NCBI GenBank assembly: GCA_002342805.1
Contig: DDQW01000098.1
Coordinates: 1-47,367, forward strand
From: Clostridiales bacterium UBA2432
Lineage (GTDB): Bacteria > Bacillota > Clostridia > Lachnospirales > Vallitaleaceae
Direction of reading: 5' to 3'
Length of the DNA stretch: 47,367 bases
Of this stretch, positions 22,381 through 31,828 are shown one piece after another. A program made the translations under genes and the position numbers. Numbering within the stretch: position 1 is the first letter of the stretch; each line of letters starts with the position of its first letter. Below the pieces are notes generated by a model, which searched no databases, was not told where the DNA came from, and saw only the letters and a list, made by a program, of their open reading frames with translations.

Positions 22381-24828
22381 CTACACGTATTGAGTTAAAT
22401 CATAAGACGCCTTATACGTCAACTCAAACTCTTTTGTGGTAAGCTTCTTCTGCTCTTTATCATAATGCGGTCTTTGCAATTTACATTGTTCCATAAAAAT
22501 ATCAAAGCTTTCATGTTCACTTGTATCACTACATATGCAAAGATAAGCACTGTTTGAGCTGTATACTCTATATTCACACGCAAACAATTGATCTTGATGT
22601 TCTTCCATTACATTACTGCACCATAAAGCGATAAACCCATCACTTTTTCTGCCAAACAACCATCCGTCGGATTGAGCAGTTTGATCCATCTTCACTTTTG
22701 GCCAAAAGGCATGAGTAAAATGAATTGGATGACTGTCAGGTATAGAGTAAATACTTCCAATCATATTTTCAACTTGTTTAATTGCCGGAAACACACCATT
22801 TCCGTACCAGTAGCCCGGTCGAGTGGCACAAGATGCACTTGTTCCCCCCGGATGTGTAACAAATACCGGCGTTTGATTATCCAGCGCACCGTACCAAAGA
22901 TGTTGTTGATATCCATAGACTCCGGGCTCAAAGAAAGTCGTTCCATGAAAACGTTCATTTAAAGATTTTGTATATTCATGAGTTTCTTGATTTGAATTTT
23001 CCATTAATGTTACATTTTCCCACCGTTCATAGGATGTATCCGCTCTTGGGGATTCAACAGACGTTAACACATAATTTTTCTGCTTATTTAAATGTATACA
23101 TGCATTTCCTGTCGTGTATGTTTCCTTAATATTTTTATTCATAAGATCAACAAGATGATCAGGGAATCGATATTTTGTTGTTGCATAAGCGGCCATCCAT
23201 CCTTCAGAATAATCATAAGGCACTTGAGGATTGATTAAATTCAGTAATGCTTGAGCTCCTTGTTTAAATGGATAAAGAACATCTCCATACACTCTTCCCA
23301 TCGGTCCAAAAATCGAACCATCAAAGGTATGTTTAGCTAGCATTGTGACTAAATAATCTGCTATTCCGCTTGCCCTTTTTGAAATCTCTTCATCGGCAAA
23401 ATCAACAAGATTTAGCAAGGTCATAAATGTAATACTTACATATGTTGACGCCAAAAATTCCTCGAAACCTTCTTTTTCCACATCTTCTAACCATTCCAAC
23501 ACATGTTTTTTTCCAAATGCTGACAACTGACATCCGGTCATATCTGCACGTTTAAAGTATGCATTCGGATACATTTCTCCACAAAACATTGCCGCTGAAT
23601 AGAACAATAAGGAATGGTTCTCACTCCAAAAACACATGGCATCTACACCTTTATGTGTCATCCAATATCTATAGTCGATTAATACTTCTTTTGCTCTAGC
23701 TTCAAACTTAGGGTCGAGAGGATAGGTTTTCATATACCTAACCAAGCCGGCAATCATAAAATCTGTACAATCATAACGTTTTTCAATTTGATTCAATGTT
23801 TCATAAAGAAGCGCTTCATCTTTTTCCCAAACTTTATTAATTGCGCGTCTTGCAAGGATATTCGATATAGCAAATCCAAATTTATTTCCACGATTTAAGC
23901 TTTCAACCTCTGCTATTTTGTTTAAAAGCTCCAATTTATTTTCTTCAAAATCTGTACTATTTCCAAAGATCGGATTCATATCCGTTAATTTTTCAAATCG
24001 TCGAATAAGTTTTGTATCCTTGACACAACAAGTAACGATCACATTAGGGTTGTTTGGCTGTAGTTCTACCTTCTTCATCCCCGAAATATCTGTCTGTTCC
24101 TTTGGCTGCTTTGCCTTTGCATAATCGTACTCATAACCACCATAGGATACGGTCGTTCCACAAGGTGCAGGTGTCGCATTTATCAGGCATTCCTCATTCA
24201 TTATTAATGCGTCAAGCCATTCCTTGGTTCGACTAAATTCAGATAAGTCACCATACTCATCCGATAGTCGTGTCTGCACACCTTCACAATTCTCTCTAAG
24301 TTCGATACCAAAAATATTACGCGTATCACGAACACCTAAATTCTGAAAACGAATTAAAATTTCATTATATCCTTCTTTTAAATCAAGAACAAGTTCCTGC
24401 TTACTCATTGGTTTATATGCCGCTTTATCAATTCCACCTACAAATGTATTATTACACCATAAACCAATAGCCCCATATGACCATAGTCTTATATTGATTT
24501 TTTTGGCCCTCTTAGCAACAAGGCCCGTGACTGCTAGCATTTCAATACGATTCAACATCGTATAGCCCTGACTATAATCTACAAACCAGTTCCCATAATC
24601 ATAATGATAACACCAAGAAAGACCAAGGTCACTATTTTCACCTAAACGAATATAGCTATTCGGTTTATCCATGGTCTGATCCGGTAGGATAGTTCTTAAA
24701 TACGTTTCATAGTCAAGTTGATTCATATTTTCTAATGGTAGCTCTGAATGATTGTCTACCATTCCTATTTCATTTTTTTCAACTGAGTACGGCCCTGATA
24801 TAAGATATTCAGTAATAAATTTTTGCAT
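22381..24828 (-). CDS. Large cytoplasmic protein of unassigned family, putative carbohydrate-active enzyme
   Basis: Protein of 815 residues that I do not recognise. No signal peptide or membrane segment, so it should act on imported sugar. From sequence pattern it seems to have a beta-rich N-terminal part (about 1-200, with a jelly-roll-like stretch INIRLWSYGAIGLWCNNTF), a helical middle (about 290-590, with DAMCFWSENHSLLFYSAAMF and DGSIFGPMGRVYGDVLYPF), and a beta-rich C-terminus with YERWENVTLMENSNQ and FVTHPGGTSASCATRPGYW. A helical toroid followed by beta sandwich is common in polysaccharide lyases and some glycoside hydrolases; the WSENHS and HPGG segments are candidate active-site parts. 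It lies between the transporter genes (6 bases away) and the mutarotase gene. Confidence 0.6.
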   Translation of the reverse strand: MQKFITEYLISGPYSVEKNEIGMVDNHSELPLENMNQLDYETYLRTILPDQTMDKPNSYIRLGENSDLGLSWCYHYDYGNWFVDYSQGYTMLNRIEMLAVTGLVAKRAKKINIRLWSYGAIGLWCNNTFVGGIDKAAYKPMSKQELVLDLKEGYNEILIRFQNLGVRDTRNIFGIELRENCEGVQTRLSDEYGDLSEFSRTKEWLDALIMNEECLINATPAPCGTTVSYGGYEYDYAKAKQPKEQTDISGMKKVELQPNNPNVIVTCCVKDTKLIRRFEKLTDMNPIFGNSTDFEENKLELLNKIAEVESLNRGNKFGFAISNILARRAINKVWEKDEALLYETLNQIEKRYDCTDFMIAGLVRYMKTYPLDPKFEARAKEVLIDYRYWMTHKGVDAMCFWSENHSLLFYSAAMFCGEMYPNAYFKRADMTGCQLSAFGKKHVLEWLEDVEKEGFEEFLASTYVSITFMTLLNLVDFADEEISKRASGIADYLVTMLAKHTFDGSIFGPMGRVYGDVLYPFKQGAQALLNLINPQVPYDYSEGWMAAYATTKYRFPDHLVDLMNKNIKETYTTGNACIHLNKQKNYVLTSVESPRADTSYERWENVTLMENSNQETHEYTKSLNERFHGTTFFEPGVYGYQQHLWYGALDNQTPVFVTHPGGTSASCATRPGYWYGNGVFPAIKQVENMIGSIYSIPDSHPIHFTHAFWPKVKMDQTAQSDGWLFGRKSDGFIALWCSNVMEEHQDQLFACEYRVYSSNSAYLCICSDTSEHESFDIFMEQCKLQRPHYDKEQKKLTTKEFELTYKASYDLTQYV

Positions 24829-24833
24829 ATTCT

Positions 24834-25700
24834 TTATCCTTTCACTGCTCCCGCTGTCATACCACCCATAAAATTTTTGCTAAAAAGCATATATATAACT
24901 AACATTGGCACAATAGAGATTGTTGCACCCGCAAACATAATATTCCAAGCCGCTGTTCCATCGCCCATATTTTTTAACATATTCACCCCAACCGTTAACG
25001 GTCTTCGTTCATCATTTGTCATCGTAAATACTAATGGCATAATATATTCATTCCAGCCTTGTCGAAAAGATAAAAGCGCTATTGTAGCCATTACAGGTTT
25101 TAACATTGGAAGTATAACTCTATAATATGTTTCAAAAAATGAACATCCATCTATTTTAGCTGCTTCATCCAACTCTTTTGGAATAGAATTGACAAACCCT
25201 CTACACAGGAATATAAAGGTCGCTTGCCCTGCTCCTGCAGATATGAAAATTACAGGCAACAAGCTTTGATTTATTTTCAATTTTACTGCTAATTCAAACA
25301 AAGGTCTAAGTGAAACCGATCCCACATTAATAAACATAAACATAATAAACAAACCATACAATAACTCTTTTCCTCGAAATTCTCTCCTGGAAAAAACATA
25401 GCCTGCCATCGTCGAGTTAATGACCGATACTACCATAACACCTACAGCCAAAAACAAACTATTGATTGTATATGTAGCAAAATTAGCTTGATTCCATGCT
25501 TCTACATAATTAGCAAGAATCCATTTTTCCGGAAAAATATTACTTCCACCCACTAATAATTCTGCATTGACTTTAAACGAACCAAAGATAACATATAAAA
25601 CCGGAAATACAACAATAACCGCAAAAAAAACCATGAACAGCCATATAAATCCCCTTAATATCTTGGTTTGAATGGAAAATACATTTTGACTTCTTTCCAT
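24834..25700 (-). CDS. Carbohydrate ABC transporter permease (MalG type)
   Basis: Inner-membrane subunit of a CUT1-family sugar importer, 288 residues with six membrane helices. The EAA loop that contacts the ATPase is ELDEAAKIDGCSFFETYYRVILPMLKP (seen in two halves near 190). The C-terminus ending SKNFMGGMTAGAVKG is typical of MalG-type subunits. The start has AGGAGGTACGACG. It is 11 bases downstream of the MalF-type gene. No ATPase gene is in the operon, so a shared MsmX-like ATPase elsewhere is expected. Confidence 0.93.
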   Translation of the reverse strand: MERSQNVFSIQTKILRGFIWLFMVFFAVIVVFPVLYVIFGSFKVNAELLVGGSNIFPEKWILANYVEAWNQANFATYTINSLFLAVGVMVVSVINSTMAGYVFSRREFRGKELLYGLFIMFMFINVGSVSLRPLFELAVKLKINQSLLPVIFISAGAGQATFIFLCRGFVNSIPKELDEAAKIDGCSFFETYYRVILPMLKPVMATIALLSFRQGWNEYIMPLVFTMTNDERRPLTVGVNMLKNMGDGTAAWNIMFAGATISIVPMLVIYMLFSKNFMGGMTAGAVKG

Positions 25701-25711
25701 CGTCGTACCTC

Positions 25712-26641
25712 CTATACTACATCATCTAATTTTCTTGAAACATATAAATAAATCGCTGTTACAATACCAACAATTAAGGCCGCAACCACACTCAGAAGAG
25801 CTCCATATCCAATCTGTGCTTGTGAAGTTCCGCCTGAAGAACCAAATATCAACCTATAAATATATAAAAACATAACATTGGATCGGTTTCCCGGACCTCC
25901 ATTTGTCAATACCATGATGGCTTCATAATCTTTAAAAGCCCCTGTAATTGCTAACATTAAAATAACTTTCATAACCGGCGATAACATTGGTAAAGTAACT
26001 CGAAAAAATGTTTGTATTGCATTAGCACCATCAATTTTTGCTGATTCATAGACATCTTCATTTATGCCATTGATACCAGTGAGAAAATAGAGCATGTAGT
26101 TTCCTAATCCACCCCAAATTGCAAGTATCGTTATTGACGCCATAACTATACTTTGGCTGCTTAACCATTTTATTGGTGAATCAATTATATTCATTGTCAT
26201 TAGTACTGAATTCAAAATACCATTTTGTGTCGCAAAAATAAATCCAAAAATCATACCCGCTATCGCTGTACTAATAATTGTCGGCATAAAATAAATACCT
26301 CTAAAAAGAACGGTACCTTTTATTTTTTGATTAAGTAAAACTGCCATAAGTAGTGATAAAGGAATGATAAAAATCAATTTATAAAATGCGTATTCAAACG
26401 TATGTAAAACGCTTCCCCAGAACGTAGAATCATTGAGCATTCTCACAAGATTCCTCGTTCCTGTAAAATTAGCTGTGAACCCATTATAATCTGACGCAAT
26501 ATAGCGAAAGATCCATAAAAAGGGATAGATTGAACATACTAATAAAAACAATATCGCCGGACTAAGCATGAGAAAAGTTGCTATATTACCACTTTTTTTA
26601 TGTGAAGTATTAATTATATTTTTTTTTCTTGTGATATTCAC
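25712..26641 (-). CDS. Carbohydrate ABC transporter permease (MalF type)
   Basis: Partner permease of 309 residues, six membrane helices. The EAA loop reads EDVYESAKIDGANAIQTFFRV near 205. The N-terminus begins with a basic stretch and the first helix IATFLMLSPAILFLLVCSIYP. The start is GTG 26641 with GGAGG eight bases in front. It follows the binding-protein gene after a hairpin-containing gap of 85 bases. Confidence 0.93.
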   Translation of the reverse strand: MNITRKKNIINTSHKKSGNIATFLMLSPAILFLLVCSIYPFLWIFRYIASDYNGFTANFTGTRNLVRMLNDSTFWGSVLHTFEYAFYKLIFIIPLSLLMAVLLNQKIKGTVLFRGIYFMPTIISTAIAGMIFGFIFATQNGILNSVLMTMNIIDSPIKWLSSQSIVMASITILAIWGGLGNYMLYFLTGINGINEDVYESAKIDGANAIQTFFRVTLPMLSPVMKVILMLAITGAFKDYEAIMVLTNGGPGNRSNVMFLYIYRLIFGSSGGTSQAQIGYGALLSVVAALIVGIVTAIYLYVSRKLDDVV

Positions 26642-26672
26642 AATTTTGCCTCCAATTCATTCTGATTTTCAG

Positions 26673-26711
26673 GAAAGAGAAGTAGCGTTCCTAGATCGCG
26701 ACTTCTCTTTC
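26673..26711 (-). other. Intercistronic hairpin after the binding-protein gene
   Basis: Eleven-base arms GAAAGAGAAGT and ACTTCTCTTTC with an additional inner GCG/CGC pair. No T run follows. Hairpins at this place in sugar ABC operons often protect the binding-protein mRNA and lower expression of the permeases; that role is inferred. Confidence 0.6.
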
Positions 26712-26726
26712 TAAAAATCTAAGAAT

Positions 26727-28124
26727 CTATTCTGTTAAATATGTTGCAGTTCCTTCACTTGGATTTAATGGATCATAATCAGGAATAACCAATCGCTTCA
26801 CAGCTCCTGAAGCTACATCTGCATCTAGCGCATCATTATAGCGTTTGTTTAAATCTTCAATTGCTTCATCAATACCTATATGACCCATAACAGCATTCCA
26901 AAGTAATATTCGATAATTATCTCCTGTCAAGTTAACCGTTGGCGGTGTTGGGTATACTGACTCATATTCTAACAATGAAAAATCAGCGAGTCGACCAATT
27001 TTTGTTTTGTCAATGACACCATCCATATATTGAGTTATTGGTAAACTGTACCCCTCTTCCAGGTAACCTTTGATAAATTCTTCTGATTGAAAATATTGGA
27101 TAACTTTCCAAGCTTTATCCTTATGTTCAGAAGATGAAAAAATTGCATATGCTTTACTTGGATTAGTTTGTAGGGCTCCCTTAATTTCACCTGTTAATGA
27201 AGGAACCGTTCCAACCCCCCACTCAAAATCGGTAATTGGAATTTGAGATGTAAACACTCCAGCTTCTTGTGATGCATTGCTCCATAGTGCAAATTCACCT
27301 TGTGCAAATAGTGCCCTCATATTATCAACACCTTGTTGATCAGGATAAGCAATATCTTCTGAAATAAAGCGTTGCCCAAGTTCAAGAATATCTTTATATC
27401 CACTAAAATCATATCTTCCATTGACATAGTCATAATAATAAACCCCTGAAACTTGTGCACTCATTTCAAGAAGTCTTTCAAATGGAGAGGAAGAAGTAAA
27501 TCCGATTCCAAATGTTTCACCATTTCCTTTTACTGTAATATCTTTTGCCATTTCAATATAATCTTCTAATTTTTCAGGGATTTCTGTATATCCAGCTTCT
27601 TCTAACAATGTTTTATTATATTGAACTCGTACACCTGAGCGCATACCTGAATATACATAATAAATATTTCCATCTTTTGAGTTCAATCCTTCATATGCAT
27701 TCTTATATGGCGCATTTACTTTTTGATATGTTTCATCTGCCTCAATATAGTCATTTAATGGTATAATCATACCCGTATCAGCAAAGGTATTTAATGCTAC
27801 CGGCGTGCTTGCTATATCGGGAGCCGTTCCTCCCGCGTAGGCAAGAGCCAACATGTTTTCATAGTCGTCTGTTACAACATTCAAGCTAATCTTGATTCCA
27901 TCTGTATTTGTTTCATTGTACTCTTCAATCTTAGCTTGTACATACTCTGAGTCGTGACGATCTTGCGTCCAAACTTCAATTGTAGTCACTTCCTCTGTCG
28001 TTGCTTCTCCCGACTTTTGATTTGATGCCCCTTGTTCTTCCGATGTCTGAGTTTCTCCACATGCTGTAAGACCTAAAGTCAAAACCAATGCAAGTAATAG
28101 ACTGAATAAACGTTTTCTTTTCAT
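26727..28124 (-). CDS. Extracellular sugar-binding lipoprotein of ABC transporter
   Basis: Lipid-anchored solute-binding protein (SBP family 1) of 465 residues. The signal peptide ends in the lipobox LGLTAC, cysteine near 22, followed by a low-complexity linker (TQTSEEQGASNQ). The mature part begins with TTIEVWTQDRHDSEYVQAKI and contains AGGTAPDIASTP and the late segment NPSKAYAIFSSSEHKDKAW, typical of family 1 binding proteins. The start has AAGGAGGATTT. The gene leads the operon and is divergent from the YesM-type kinase; direct repeats in the gap are likely regulator sites. Confidence 0.93.
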   Translation of the reverse strand: MKRKRLFSLLLALVLTLGLTACGETQTSEEQGASNQKSGEATTEEVTTIEVWTQDRHDSEYVQAKIEEYNETNTDGIKISLNVVTDDYENMLALAYAGGTAPDIASTPVALNTFADTGMIIPLNDYIEADETYQKVNAPYKNAYEGLNSKDGNIYYVYSGMRSGVRVQYNKTLLEEAGYTEIPEKLEDYIEMAKDITVKGNGETFGIGFTSSSPFERLLEMSAQVSGVYYYDYVNGRYDFSGYKDILELGQRFISEDIAYPDQQGVDNMRALFAQGEFALWSNASQEAGVFTSQIPITDFEWGVGTVPSLTGEIKGALQTNPSKAYAIFSSSEHKDKAWKVIQYFQSEEFIKGYLEEGYSLPITQYMDGVIDKTKIGRLADFSLLEYESVYPTPPTVNLTGDNYRILLWNAVMGHIGIDEAIEDLNKRYNDALDADVASGAVKRLVIPDYDPLNPSEGTATYLTE

Positions 28125-28192
28125 AATAAATCCTCCTTGTTATTTTGTTTTTGTGTAGTGTATACATAATTTATCATTGATATCGCTTTGTG

Positions 28193-28231
28193 TGTAGCAC
28201 TTTTTCCACTGTATATGTAACACTTTCCACT
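28193..28231. promoter_or_regulatory. Direct repeats in the 28125-28352 gap (probable AraC-type regulator site)
   Basis: TGTAGCACTTTTTCCACT (28193-28210) and TGTAACACTTTCCACT (28216-28231), about 22 bases apart. They lie roughly 70-105 bases upstream of the binding-protein ATG, a usual distance for activator sites. The YesN-type regulator at 30188-31765 is the likely binder. The remainder of the gap is AT-rich; a TATAAT at 28323-28328 probably serves the kinase gene. Confidence 0.5.
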
Positions 28232-28352
28232 ATTTCTTACTTTATTTGTCAAATTAGAATAGTTATAATGATATTTCTGAGCAAAATCAAATGTTCTTGC
28301 ACAATATCTATTTCCGTGATAGTATAATCACTAAAAAAGGATGTGAAATAGA

Positions 28353-30188
28353 ATGTTTTTATATAAACTACGCCATAAGTTTATTAATTTAAAAATTCAA
28401 AATAAGATTAGCATAACTATGATTTCACTCCTTGTTTTTTTAATCGTGTTTATATATATCACTATCGTAGCATCTTTACAAACAGTTATTTTATCCGATT
28501 CTTTGAGCCGCATGCGATCATCACATGAAGCACGTGAGCAATCTTTGATTTCAAGCTATGCAAACTATATGTTCCAATTTAACAGTCTTGTGAGTAATCC
28601 TTCATTTCAAAATATACTCCTCAATGTATCAAAGCAAGATAAGTCAACCACTGAACATCGATTGCTACTACAGGATACAATAAGTACTTTAACCACTGCC
28701 AGCCCTGCTGTAAAAACAGTTTATTTCATCGATAACTATAAAAATGCATACTATAGTTATGAAACTTTTTACAATAATAAATCTGATTTGTTTTTTTTTC
28801 AACCAAAGGATATTTCCGGAATTACTATACTTCCCCAACGAAAAAGTCCATTTTTCACTAATGACCAAGTCATTCCGGTAATTATTCCTCTTACTTTAAG
28901 ATACATTGACCAATCACAATTTACTTTGATTGCCAATTCTTCGGAAAGCACAATGCTATATGTAACAATTTTAATCAGCTCTTCTTCATTAAATGATTTA
29001 ATTCAATTATGGTCAAATGATTTTAAATCCAGTCATTTATTTTTTATTGACAGGAAGGGCAATCTCCTATCCTCTCCAAATTCAAACATATTGCTTTCTA
29101 ACAACTATGACATTGAACTAAAGAACGAAAATTTTTTAACCCCTTTGTTTGAATCCAATACTATAGAACAAAATAAACTTTCTGATGCGTATGTAACATC
29201 TAAGGCATTAACCTCTAACTTAGCATTAGTCAGCATTTCAACAAGAGATGAAATCTTTACAATGTTTTCAGACTTAAAAAATTATATGCTATTTGCATTA
29301 ATCATTGGGCTCTTATTTACAGTAGCAATGACTGTTTTATTATCAATATTTGTCTCAGGCCCTATTGCAAAATTGGCCACAATTGTTCATAAAATCAAAA
29401 CAAATGCATACACTGAAATGACTCTTCCACACTCTACTGATGAAGTCGGCGAGCTCAATAACGCAATAAACGACATGTACCTCACTATTCAAGAACAAAT
29501 TACTCAAATTAAAGATAGTGAACGTCAAAAATTCCGGACAGAAATCAAATTACTTTCCGAACAAATCAATCCACATCTACTTTACAATACATTAGAATTT
29601 ATTAATATGGAGATATATAACAACAATTCCGATGTAGCATCAAATATGGTGCAAGCTTTAGCTGATTACATGCGTATATCACTATCTTATGGAAGCGATA
29701 AAATATTTATCCAAGATGAGACAGCACATGTGCGAGCCTATTTAAAAATGATGAATTATCGTTTTCATAATAATATTATTTTATTAACTTCAGTTTCTGA
29801 AGAATTGAAATACTGTTATATTACAAAAAGCATTTTGCAGCCTTTTGTTGAAAATTCAATCAAACATGGTTTTACTATGGGTACCGACGCATCCCAAATT
29901 TTTAATCCAACAATCGAAATCACTTTTAAGTTTATAGACGGACAGCTTTATATTAAAATCTGTGACAACGGATTAGGTTTTAATGTCGATGAAATGTATA
30001 CTTTACTGCAAAAAACTACTAACGAGGAATCGAAAAAACATGTCGGATTAAGAAATGTCATTCAAAGACTTGAAGCAGCTTACTCGAATGTAACAATGAC
30101 ACTCAGCTCAACCCCTTATTTCAAAAATGAGATTATGCTTCATTTTCCCTACCCACTAGATGATCAGAAAACGGAGGTTACTGTATAA
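28353..30188 (+). CDS. Sensor histidine kinase, YesM type
   Basis: Membrane kinase of 611 residues. It has an N-terminal helix (about 20-42), a large extracytoplasmic region (about 45-305), a second helix (about 308-330), a HAMP linker, then the His_kinase domain with the phosphoacceptor in LSEQINPHLLYNTLEFIN near 410 and the ATPase with FVENSIKHGF and ICDNGLGF. In related systems such kinases sense extracellular sugars or the loaded binding protein. TATAAT lies 25 bases in front of the ATG. Its TAA shares a base with the ATG of the next gene. Confidence 0.92.
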   Translation: MFLYKLRHKFINLKIQNKISITMISLLVFLIVFIYITIVASLQTVILSDSLSRMRSSHEAREQSLISSYANYMFQFNSLVSNPSFQNILLNVSKQDKSTTEHRLLLQDTISTLTTASPAVKTVYFIDNYKNAYYSYETFYNNKSDLFFFQPKDISGITILPQRKSPFFTNDQVIPVIIPLTLRYIDQSQFTLIANSSESTMLYVTILISSSSLNDLIQLWSNDFKSSHLFFIDRKGNLLSSPNSNILLSNNYDIELKNENFLTPLFESNTIEQNKLSDAYVTSKALTSNLALVSISTRDEIFTMFSDLKNYMLFALIIGLLFTVAMTVLLSIFVSGPIAKLATIVHKIKTNAYTEMTLPHSTDEVGELNNAINDMYLTIQEQITQIKDSERQKFRTEIKLLSEQINPHLLYNTLEFINMEIYNNNSDVASNMVQALADYMRISLSYGSDKIFIQDETAHVRAYLKMMNYRFHNNIILLTSVSEELKYCYITKSILQPFVENSIKHGFTMGTDASQIFNPTIEITFKFIDGQLYIKICDNGLGFNVDEMYTLLQKTTNEESKKHVGLRNVIQRLEAAYSNVTMTLSSTPYFKNEIMLHFPYPLDDQKTEVTV

Positions 30189-31765
30189 TGAAATCAAATA
30201 ATCAGATTAACGTTGTTATTGCAGATGATGAGAAATCTATAAGAGACGGACTAAAAAAATCCGTAAAATGGGAACAACTAAACACATCTGTTATCGATGT
30301 CCTCTCAGACGGTAAACAAACCTTAGAATCTATTATAGAAAACAAGCCAGATATTTGTATTATTGATATTTGCATGCCGGAGCTTACCGGACTAGAAGTA
30401 ATAAAGATGTGTAAACAACAAGAAATTGAAACTGAATTCTTAATTCTAAGCGGTTATAATGATTTTTCTTATGCGCAAGAAGCCATACGATGTGGAGCAA
30501 AAGGTTATTTGTTAAAACCTATTAATCTAGAAAAATTAATGAGTGAACTTTATAACTTATGTAGTTATATTATAAATAAAAAATCACTAAACATTAATCT
30601 TGATCAATTGCGAAAAACATCAAAGTTTCATGTATTAAATCAAATTATTAATGGAGATATCCGCGCTGAACAAATAGAATCTTTTAACCTTGTTGATTTT
30701 AAAATTAATAACACTACGAATCGCATCATCGTCTTTTCCTTCAATGATGAGAGTCAAACTTGTAACATTGAAGAAAATGCTTTATCACTTCTTGAACAAA
30801 CACATTATTCTGTACCTTGTGAACTATGGAGTCCTAGACCAAACCAAGTGCTCTTACTTTTCAACGACTCATCAAATGATTTTCGTCTTAGCTATGATAT
30901 TGCTAGATTAAGCATGCGTAAACTATCTACATTATCAAACAAACTAATTGGAATTGGGATTGGAGATGCTGTTGATTCTTTACAAAAAACCTCATATTCT
31001 TATAATCGCGCATTACTCTCATTATCTTATCAGATGTATAAAGAACAACCATCTATACACGATCCATCAATTATTTGTGACACTGCGCCGGATATGTCGA
31101 CGTCAAGTATCGACTACAGCAAGCTATCCGATGCAATTCTAGCCTCTGACTACGAAAAGATGAATCGCTATTGCGACTCCTTTTTTTATTCACTATTTTA
31201 CGTACCACAACCTCCACCAACATTTATTAAAGGTATGTGCATTTATTTAGTTGCAAATGTTTTAAAAGATTTAAACCAACGCATTCAAAGCAATTTTTCT
31301 TTTCCAGAAATTTCTTATGAAGAATTAAACCATTTAGTTACCTTTTCTGAATTAACGAAATGGATGCTGTCTTTTTTTGATGACTGCTGCAAAGTCTCAG
31401 AAGAGATTACTTCTATTAATACACATAACATCGACAATATTATTGAAAAAGCTATGCAGTACATACACAATAATCTTTTGAATTCTATTAAAGCAAAAGA
31501 CATAGCTTCTTTTGTGAACTTAAGCGAGTCATACTTTGCCGCATATTTCAAGCAAAAAACAGGCATTAACTTACGTCAATACCTGTTAAACTGCAAAATT
31601 GACTATGCCAAAACAAGAATATTAGAAGACAATATAAGTATAAGTGAAATCGCATATGAATTGGGGTACACTGATTATCGTTCATTCTCTAGAGCTTTTA
31701 AAAATGTCACGACAATGTCACCTTCAGAGTATATTACTCAACATAGCGAAAACCCTAATCAATAA
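30188..31765 (+). CDS. Response regulator with AraC-type HTH, YesN type
   Basis: Transcription activator of 525 residues. The receiver (about 1-125) has IADDEKS at the start, the phosphorylated aspartate in CIIDICMPELTG near 60 and the lysine in GYLLKPINLEKL. A long middle region links to two AraC helix-turn-helix motifs at the C-terminus (about 425-520): IKAKDIASFVNLSESYFAAYF and ISISEIAYELGYTDYRSFSRAF. Coupled translationally to the kinase through an ATGA-type one-base overlap. It should activate the divergent ABC operon in response to its sugar. It is convergent with the HD-GYP gene, 63 bases away, and I see no clear terminator there. Confidence 0.93.
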   Translation: MKSNNQINVVIADDEKSIRDGLKKSVKWEQLNTSVIDVLSDGKQTLESIIENKPDICIIDICMPELTGLEVIKMCKQQEIETEFLILSGYNDFSYAQEAIRCGAKGYLLKPINLEKLMSELYNLCSYIINKKSLNINLDQLRKTSKFHVLNQIINGDIRAEQIESFNLVDFKINNTTNRIIVFSFNDESQTCNIEENALSLLEQTHYSVPCELWSPRPNQVLLLFNDSSNDFRLSYDIARLSMRKLSTLSNKLIGIGIGDAVDSLQKTSYSYNRALLSLSYQMYKEQPSIHDPSIICDTAPDMSTSSIDYSKLSDAILASDYEKMNRYCDSFFYSLFYVPQPPPTFIKGMCIYLVANVLKDLNQRIQSNFSFPEISYEELNHLVTFSELTKWMLSFFDDCCKVSEEITSINTHNIDNIIEKAMQYIHNNLLNSIKAKDIASFVNLSESYFAAYFKQKTGINLRQYLLNCKIDYAKTRILEDNISISEIAYELGYTDYRSFSRAFKNVTTMSPSEYITQHSENPNQ

Positions 31766-31828
31766 ACATGAATTAGCACCTACTCCACACTTACGAGCTT
31801 GGATAATCTCCGTTGTCAAGGGTTTCAA

